Below are positions 56,989 to 64,000 of a stretch of 64,000 nucleotides of DNA, in pieces. The first letter of the stretch is position 1. Each line of letters begins with the position of its first letter. Under the pieces are notes generated by a model, which worked only from the letters and a program-made list of their open reading frames with translations, ran no database searches and was not told the DNA's origin. Made by a program: the position numbers and the translations under genes. Origin of the DNA: Gnetum montanum (taxonomy: Eukaryota; Streptophyta; Gnetopsida; Gnetales; Gnetaceae); the NCBI GenBank assembly GCA_015680685.1, contig MNCI01002249.1, positions 334,734-398,733 of the forward strand. The letters run 5' to 3'.

Positions 56989-59673
56989 TCATGTGGTTCC
57001 AGGTGGCGGTGGCTTCTCCATGGGTTGCTTTCCATTATCTTGTGCTCCAGGTTTTGGAATTTTATGACGTTGAAGTAGTGCCTGGAGCTTTTTCTCTTTC
57101 GTTCGAGGATCTTGTGCCATCCATGCTAATGCTCCAATATTTGATGGAGTCGACATCTCCATGGGCACAATAGTTGTGAAAACATTTTGTTTACTTTGAC
57201 ATACCAAGTTGCAAACAACTGTCATTCCTCCTCATAGGATCTGGCTTTGTCCCTGTACTTCTAAAAATTTGTAAGCTGTTGAGCCAAGTCCACTATGACA
57301 TCTTTTTGTCCTTGGTAGCTTGCTTTAACCACCTCTAGTTCAGAATTTGTGACTTTTAGCTTTTGCAACATTTTCTTATGCTTTGCAAATTCTACTTCAT
57401 ATTTGGCATAGGTGGTAGCTACCTATCCCTTGAGCTCTATCCTTAGGTTCCCTACTTTCAACATGGCTAGATTGGCATACCGCAGGTTTGCCAATTCTAA
57501 GTACTCTATAAGATCTTGAATTTTCAGGTCCTAGCTTTTAAGTTCTGCCTAGTGGACAAATGCATATGTGTCCAATATTGCCCACCAATTAGTGTGTTGA
57601 GCACTAAAAGTATTGATGTGGGCCTTGGCCATATGGATCTTCTTCTCAATGAATTGCTTATACATTCCCACATGGTCTAAAAAATGCTCCTTTAAATTTT
57701 CATGCTACTTGGCCTTGTTTTGCCATGCACTTATTTCGATAGTTGTCTTTTGACAGATTGTGCATACCTCCTCCATTGAGAGGGCTCAATTTCCTCTGGC
57801 CAAATGGTTCATATCTTGATTGACCCTGATCAATTATTCTCATAGCTATTGAAAGTTTTCTTTGAGAACATTCTTCTATTTCTCCATAGCGGTCAACCAA
57901 AGATTGTTAACGGTGAGTTGTTTATTCACCTCTTGTAAGGCTCTGAGTGCCTTGGTGTTCACGTAGGTTTATGCTTATGCCTTAGAGGCATCCCAATTGG
58001 CCTTCTCTTTCTCCTCTGCCACTCTCTTATTGTTCACCAACAATTTGTTAAGTTTCTCGATCCTGAAAGTGTCTATCTAGTCTATGGGAATGAATTGAGA
58101 GGGGTCTCGCTATGCAGCTTACAAGGTTACGAGATTCTCTTAGAGTTTTGCTAACTCTACTTCTGCATGCTCAACTCTGATCTCTACCATGACCAGCTAT
58201 CCCTTGGTAGAGATGAGGCCTGATTGTGCTATCGTGACATCTTGTGGGATGTCAAACAAGGATGTCATTACTTGTCCTATTTGCAGCAATCAATCAAGTA
58301 CATCCTCATGCTTCGCAGGAGTCATCGAGGGATCAACCAATGTTTAAGCATCACATGCTCTTATGAAGTCTTCTAGTGGCAAAACAAGGACATTGAAGGA
58401 TTCTTTGATGTGGTCTGCAACCACTTCTGTGGCTCTTGCTACATCCTGATGCTACATGACCACCACTGTGGACCCTTCACCAGTCTTAAGNCTGTACGGT
58501 ATCATCGATGATGCGGAAGAGATTAGCATCATCACGACTCCCCCAACTGACCATCTCAGCGATGGCCCTGAGGTGGCTCATCGATGGTTGGTAATCCTGC
58601 GACGATGGCAATGGCTAATCTTGCTGGCTCATGTTGGGTCATGTTTCTTATTGTCAACTAGGCCCTACACTTGGAAGTTGGCTAGGCCCTATAGTTTGAG
58701 TTGTAGTGGGCCCCACCATTTTTTCTTACTCTTGCTCTGGCTCTGGCTCCAGTGTCTCACCAGCGCTTTTCCTTGGAGCTAGTGGCTTCAGCAATTTAGA
58801 GAATGAAGCATTTTGGGCTCTTTTGGGGATGTCATTGGTGTACCCAAAAATTTTAGCATGCTTACACATCTTCCTGATGAGACAAAGGAAGGGCAATGTG
58901 AACTTCCTTGTCTTGAGTTCTTAGAACTGCCTTCAGATCTCCATAAGATATAGATGGGGTAGGTTAACATTAACCTTTCCCATCAATATCGCACTTCCTC
59001 TTATAGAATATGTTGAAATCCTGTTTAATCCTTTTGTGGGGAAGATGTGATAAGTACCAATCTTTAAGTAGATTCTCTTTTCCAACTTCAATTATCCATA
59101 TATCTTATCTTCCTTATTATATGCCTTGTCCAACCAAACCTTTCATGCATCTGCATCGAAGCAAGTGGATAGGCAAGCAACTTTCGACATTGTATTCAGA
59201 AGGTTTAACACTTCTGAAATGGCCTTGGTAAAAAAATCAACAGACACACCACCAATGTCAACTGTGGTGCCTTCTTCTTTATTGTGCCAAAATTGGTACA
59301 TTTCTCCTAAGTACCAGGCATCACTTTTGGAGAGGATAGGCCATAATGGGGACCCTTTGAGCTGGTCTCGAATGGCCTTAGGAGCGAATCATCCAAAGTT
59401 TAATTCCATGATCACTGCAGCTAATGTGGACCTTTCATAGAGGGCTTGAACACACTCCAGGGGTAATGTGAGGTGTTGTCCCTGTTTAGGCGTTGCAACA
59501 GCTCCACCTTCTGCCTGTCTTGATTGTACAGTAGCAAGAGTCTCTTGATGGATACTAAAGGATTACGCTTCCTGCTCTACATGTTGTTCGGTAGACGCCT
59601 GTCCTCTACCTCTCCTAGGTCACTTAGATGCACCTTGAGAGGGACCTTCTTGTTATCCACGCTTTGGGGCCAT
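56989..59673 (-). pseudogene. ORF2 of the C family (C2 copy)
   Basis: The intact start ATG is at 59671-59673 (MAPKRG), directly after TGATTGTAG, and the stop TGA at 56989-56991: a span of 895 codons. Order: basic/Gln-rich N-terminus; globular block with LWPILSKSDAWYLGEMYQFW, TTVDIGGVSVDFFTKAISEV, KIGTYHIFP, RGSAILMGK and LPFLCLIRKMCKHAKI (to about 58780); Pro/Glu-rich linker; long coiled coil from about 58350 to 57300 (regular Leu/Ile with Glu/Lys/Gln); and tail KPPPPGTT. A 100-200-base deletion next to the N at 58491 and about ten stops break it. It resembles, from memory, the putative plant transposon-protein domain seen with gypsy elements; real function unknown. No membrane segment that would suggest an env protein. 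Confidence 0.65.
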
Positions 59674-60171
59674 CTACAATCACATGGGACCAATCATTAG
59701 TAAGGTTGCTTACCAAAGTTAAGTTATATCTTACTTATTGCCTTAATGAATTTGTTTCTTATTCCATGTGATTTAAAGTTAGAAATGTTTATGGAAATAT
59801 CCCCAAAATTTTTTAATATTTGGCCCACTTTTCTTATGTGGCTTCAAAGTTTAATTTCCTGGTATAGATGAGGAGATGAAATTGTTTTTGGCACATGCCT
59901 ATTAATTTTATACGTAATTACCCTTGATAGTGTCCTTCAAGCGATAACGAATTTTAAAAAATTTATATGCAATTCAACATGTACCCCTCCCCCATTACTA
60001 AGTTGAACACTCTGGGTTCAAGTAGGTTTAGACGGAATGAAAATCAGAGCGCTAGTGAGTGAGTTATGGTTGGTAGATCGAGAGGTGTGCAAGTTGCAAG
60101 TCGTAGAAGAAAATTTGAAAAATTCCCCCATGTGAATAGTTGCAAATGATGTTGACGTTTGCTGGGGGGAT

Positions 60172-60263
60172 CCATATATATAGATTTTAAGGACGTGATA
60201 TCGTGTACCTGCTAGTGGGGACCGATATCGTGGTCAACCCAATATCGGGGACCCAATATCATG
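60172..60263 (-). promoter_or_regulatory. Internal promoter-like block of C2
   Basis: On the minus strand, motifs at 60253-60263 (CATGATATTGGG), 60238-60248 (CCCGATATTGGG), 60221-60232 (CCACGATATCGG) and 60195-60205 (CACGATATCAC), then TATA CTATATATATGGA at 60171-60183. It lies about 500 bases before the ORF2 start. Position and order are the same as in C1. Confidence 0.6.
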
Positions 60264-61638
60264 GCCTATCGAAAATAGGGTACTTGGAAAAAATTGAAAA
60301 ATTTTGGAAATTCCAAGGTATAGACTGAGAACTTTAGGTCAATGTAAAGGAAGCAGAGTAATATAAACTAGTCTTGAAGGCACGAAAAGTATAATGGTGT
60401 AAAATCTGACAATGAAAGTCATGAAGAGTATGAGGAAAAAGGACATGTGTTGGCTCATAGGAACGTTTGAATTGGAAGGATGATAAGGGAAAGAAGAACG
60501 TTGGTAATACTTGGAAGGTATAAGATGATGTGCGGGAGATGTGTTACGAGTGCAAATTACAAGGGTTACACAAGTGGGTCCTCCCCAAAGCAAGTTCCAA
60601 CCTATAATGCCCTTGCGTAACCACACCTTAAAATGTCTGTAGGCACTAGAAGGGTTAAATGTAATCCACATCGATTTCACAAAACACACACATGGACATA
60701 GCACCGTGATGAGATATGAATCCCATGCTACCCAAGTCACAAGTCACAACTACATGAACAACGAGATGAGGCGAATCATAGAAAGGATTGTAGAGATTGG
60801 GACATGAGGTAACTGACTTAGGGCACCATGAATCCTACATGTAAGGCATGATTAGTGTGTCATTAGCCTGTCACTCCAAAATCAGGATCAAGTCCATACT
60901 TCTAATTAGTGACATCGCATTGCTCCATCCAATGATGGACGACCATAAGAGCACCATGACAACAAGGCATACGATCACTTGGCATTTCGTTCAAGGGAGG
61001 AGTGATTTTGCGTTGTCGCACTCATTTTTTTTTATGTATTGCTTAATCCAGAGAAGCCACCTACCTTCAGGCATGGATGCATGTCTTTCCAATAGGACCC
61101 CCTAGCAGAGTATTATTATTTTTGGTTGAGTGCCTTTTGATTACTCTTACTCCCATTTTTCATTAGATCTACAAGGATCTTAGTACAACCAAGCTGCATG
61201 ATAGCTCTTATAGATGTCACCAAGGAGAATCCACAAGTCCTCTTGATGTCACACCCTAACCATTCCCTCTTAGTCCATCCTTCTTCATTCTGGGTACAAT
61301 AACACAAAATTACTTTAAGTTTTGATGATTAGGAATATCATGGTACCCAAGGTAAAACCCCTTATTAATAAAATGGGTGGATGGATGTTGTGGGCTCACT
61401 GTTCAAATAATTAGTCACCTGAGACTTGATAGCATAGAATAACATCTCAACCAATGAGTGACATGAGTGTTTCATTCCTAGATGATATTACTCATAAAAA
61501 GGTAAAAAGATAAAAAGACAAAAAGGAAAAAAGATCAAACAATAAGTTGAAAAGTGAAAAATTGAAAAACAAACATTTTAAAATTAAAGAAAATGAAAAA
61601 TATTTATTAATCCTGCTTGTTATTAGAATGGGGGGTAT
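60264..61638 (-). other. Non-coding region between gag and ORF2 promoter in C2
   Basis: The counterpart of 27391-28848. No supported ORF. T-run at 61025-61034, CATGTCTTTCCAATAGGAC near 61080, A-rich GATAAAAAG strip at 61495-61610, PPT-like CCCCCATAACT at 61639-61649. Confidence 0.55.
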
Positions 61639-61689
61639 CCCCCATAACTAAATAGTTAAGCATGACTAAGATTAATAAATGAAGAATTG

Positions 61690-63614
61690 GGATCCTTGCA
61701 TGTTGGAAATATTGGAACTAGGTCATACTTACCCCATTAGGGTTCACACACTTGATTAGAGTTGACATAGTGGGGCAAGTTATAAGCTGTGGTTAATTTA
61801 TAAGGAGTTGACCAACTATGGTACCTACGACCATAAGATGGTATGCAAGGATCAACATGTCTTCCCATGTGGCTATATTCATTGGGCCCCATGGTTGTTG
61901 GAGTATTGAGTGGTGGGCCTGATAAGGTAACATGAGGCATTGGGTTCGAAGAGGAAGATGCACCACAATGTTGGACTTGTGTTGAATTGGCAGATGCAGT
62001 GGGCTCAGAATTGTGTTGTCCCTTCTTATGGTCATGCCAAAAGAAGAAGTGTCTTCGATGTTGAGCAGAGTTCTCACTGCTGTTTTCAGCAGAAGCACAA
62101 GTAATATTCGTGGGTTGCTGTTATGGTGCAAACCCTTCTAGTATAGTTGGTGGCGATGTAGAAGGAGGTGAAAGATGAGAATGTTGAAATTGAGAAGGAG
62201 TGTAAGGTACCCAAGGTGGTGGTTCTATTAGTGAGGATATAGGTTGATAGTATTGAGAAGAATAATAATGTGGTAAGGTAGAAGATGTTGACCCAGTTGG
62301 GGAAACAAGATGTTGAACTTGATAAGCACTTAGGTTTGGATGGTATGAAGGGTGGAACCAATTTGGGGATGGCCTCCCTCACAACTGGGATTGTTGCCAC
62401 TATGATTGAACACACTATTTCTACACGAACTCAAGATGTAACACTCTTCCCCAATGCTCTTGTAAATGTGACAAGATTGGACATTGGCCCTTGGGATGAT
62501 CATACATGCAAATGTTACATTGATATGTATGATTGGCAGTTGAGCTCTTATTTTTTTCAACCCTTTCCAATTGTCTAAAGGTGTTTTGTCCTATTTCTTG
62601 GGTTGTCATAACTCTACCTCCAATAATGTTGGCATATTCTTTGCATTTTTTATGCATCCATTCCATCATCTTATTAATCTTTGCCTCAATTTCATATAAT
62701 GATTATAATACTGGAAAAGATGATTCCACCTCCTTATGGTGAGTTGATTTCTCCTCTTCATAATCATGGGCCCTTGTTGATTTAAGGTTTTGGGCCTGTT
62801 GAGATTTTTCAATGTTCTTCCACTTAGCCATTTCTCCTTCTTCTTTTGCTACCCACTTGATAAGCTCTTGGAACTAATGGGTTTGTAGCTCATATAGTTG
62901 ACCTCGGGCATACATCCCTAGGATCTTCCTTGTTTCATTACGGAGCCCATATATGATATGGTACATTAGCCTTTCCTCGAAGAACCCATGGCCTGGGCAG
63001 TTGTTTAACAATGCATAATATATTTCTAAGGCCATGTCCAAGGGTTCATGTTACGCTTGTTTCCACTCTTGGATTTGTCTTCTCAAGGCTAACACTCTTG
63101 CATAAGTTTAATATCTTTCGTTGAAGAGTTCTACCATTGTTGGCCAACGTCGAATTGACTTTGGTTTTAAGGACCTATACCATACTTTTGCGTGGCCAAT
63201 GAGTGTCATAGGAAAGAGCTTAAGTTTTTGCCATCCATTATCAATGTTATTCCATACACAAGCATTGTAGAAGGCTCGTAAATGTTGTTGCGAATCTAAA
63301 TCATAGCCTCTTGAAAACTTAGGAAAGTTGTTTAAGTCAAGCCTAGGTAGATGGCTTTCCTTACGATGCTTGTAGGATATCTGAACAACCTCTTGTATTT
63401 CCATTAGGCTTGTAGTGGCTAGTAGGGGTTCATCGTCACTAGGTATGTTATGCATTCGTGAGTTGTGATGATGTTGTCTTTGTTTATGTTCATAGGAGAC
63501 CCCTACATCAGATTGAGTACTCCAAACTTCATCTTCTTCATCATATAATTCATTGGTTCTCCAATGAATTGCCCTACTAGTTGTTGCATTATCATAGTAT
63601 TGTGAGAGAGAAAT
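61690..63614 (-). pseudogene. Gag of C2
   Basis: The start codon has become ATT (63612-63614; C1 has ATG at the same place). Core at 63108-63455: LDLNNFPKFSRGYDLDSQQH, WQKLKLFP, AKVWYRSLKPKSIRRWPTMV. Helical part about 62870-63100. The knuckle CNICMYDHPKGQC at about 62490-62540 is intact with C-x2-C-x3-H-x4-C spacing, followed by ILSHLQEHWGRVLH. The Pro/His/Tyr-rich tail runs to about 61690. A few stops and frameshifts. Confidence 0.8.
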
Positions 63615-63644
63615 GGTTGTAACTTTGTGTGTGATTTAATTGAA

Positions 63645-63674
63645 ATTATTATTATTATTATTATTATTATTATT
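63645..63674. repeat. (ATT)n microsatellite
   Basis: About ten ATT/TTA units in the leader between PBS and gag of C2. C1 lacks it. Confidence 0.85.
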
Positions 63675-63741
63675 TTTCCTAAAAGATATATCGTTAATAC
63701 TTTGTTACGGCGATCTTGTATAATATAACTAACTAACACCG

Positions 63742-63760
63742 TCCCTGGCAACAGTGCTAA
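63742..63760 (-). promoter_or_regulatory. Primer-binding site of C2
   Basis: TTAGCACTGTTGCCAGGGAC on the minus strand directly after the LTR; a tRNA-Asp-type site with G-to-A changes. Confidence 0.75.
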
Positions 63761-64000
63761 TGATGAGTGATGAGGTACCCCTACACTCAACCATACGAAT
63801 ACGAGCGTTTCACGCATGATATGGTCGAACTCCGTAGATAGGCTAGTTGTGGTATCTAGATAGTTACTCGCTGATCATAGGTCACTATCTTCTCACTTGG
63901 ACTAGTATTTGCTTTGTCATGTATGATTTAGTCCAAAGTGAGGTGTATGATATGTTCCTAAACTAATTCTACTCGTGGAGGTGATGGAAAATAATCTTAG
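63761..64000 (-). repeat. 5' LTR of C2 (first 240 bases; continues)
   Basis: TGATGAGTGATGAGGTACCCC start, matching 55941 and 31093. The rest lies outside the window. Confidence 0.9.

Larger units (their letters stand above)
55941..64000 (-). mobile_element. Pol-less LTR retrotransposon C2 (5' LTR continues past window)
   Basis: Same plan as C1: 3' LTR 55941-56796, PPT, ORF2 56989-59673, internal GATATC/TATA block 60172-60263, non-coding region, gag 61690-63614, PBS, 5' LTR from 63761. It is inserted in the Copia integrase at 55940. No pol motifs. One N lies at 58491. Confidence 0.87.

Noticed and set aside
56989-59673. ORF2 as a retroviral-type envelope protein
   Set aside because: The position fits, but I see no signal peptide, membrane anchor or cleavage site; coiled coil alone is not enough.
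60339-60740. 133-codon minus-strand frame in C2 non-coding region
   Set aside because: The C1 counterpart (27426-27753) has different frames; no recognisable domain.
1-64000. tRNA, rRNA or intact host genes; endogenous pararetrovirus
   Set aside because: No cloverleaf or rRNA signature noticed, no movement-protein or caulimovirus-type RT seen; all RT motifs fit Ty3 elements between LTRs.

Overview
The window is plant nuclear DNA, almost certainly an intergenic block of a repeat-rich vascular plant genome. It is AT-rich and nearly every base belongs to a decayed retrotransposon. The elements are Ty3/gypsy of the Athila/Tat type, Copia, and an L1-like LINE with plant ORF1 domains. I see no intact gene, tRNA, rRNA or CRISPR array. 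The species cannot be fixed from this sequence. Every coding region is broken by stops and frameshifts, many explainable by C-to-T (or G-to-A) change, as expected for methylated repeats.

Layout. 1-3293 is the 3' part of a plus-strand Ty3 element lacking pol (copy 1). 3294 to about 7.7 kb is a minus-strand gag-bearing relic (D). 8738-9770 is a polypurine tract plus LTR of a plus-strand relic. 9771-11790 is a minus-strand gag/LTR relic (E). From 11.8 to 43.8 kb is a nest. An old minus-strand Ty3 element F (pieces 11791-12471, 22355-23536 and 32033-33673) was split by the full-length element A (12472-22354, TSD AAAAT) and by C1 (23537-32032, TSD ACTAC). H (plus, about 33674-43830) abuts F. H's own 5' LTR was split by B (34401-41167, TSD TTGTT). 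About 43.83-49.5 kb is minus-strand element G. 49.5-55.94 kb is the only stretch without Ty3 sequence: a Copia 5' end, an LRR-protein relic, a LINE fragment and a second Copia fragment. 55941 to the window end is C2, a second member of the C1 family running off the edge.

How the parts relate. A carries LTR, PBS, gag, protease, RT, RNase H, integrase, about 1.9 kb of non-coding DNA, PPT and LTR. Copy 1 and B are deletion derivatives: gag and protease run directly into the same 3' non-coding region and pol is gone. C1 and C2 also lack pol, but downstream of gag, where Athila elements carry their extra 3' ORF, they have a long ORF2 (globular N-terminal part, coiled coil, Pro-rich tail). ORF2 is preceded by its own promoter-like block, an array of GATATC palindromes followed by a TATA box, built like the very short U3 of the LTRs. 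All these families share LTR ends (TGATGA...TCATCA), a decayed tRNA-Asp-type PBS and the TATA/AATAAA layout, so they were probably mobilised by shared machinery. A PPT-like 11-mer (AGTCATGGGGG and variants) also recurs inside the elements. The C family, the GATATC module and the recurring PPT-like motif are the most interesting items. Boundaries given as approximate could not be fixed by eye.
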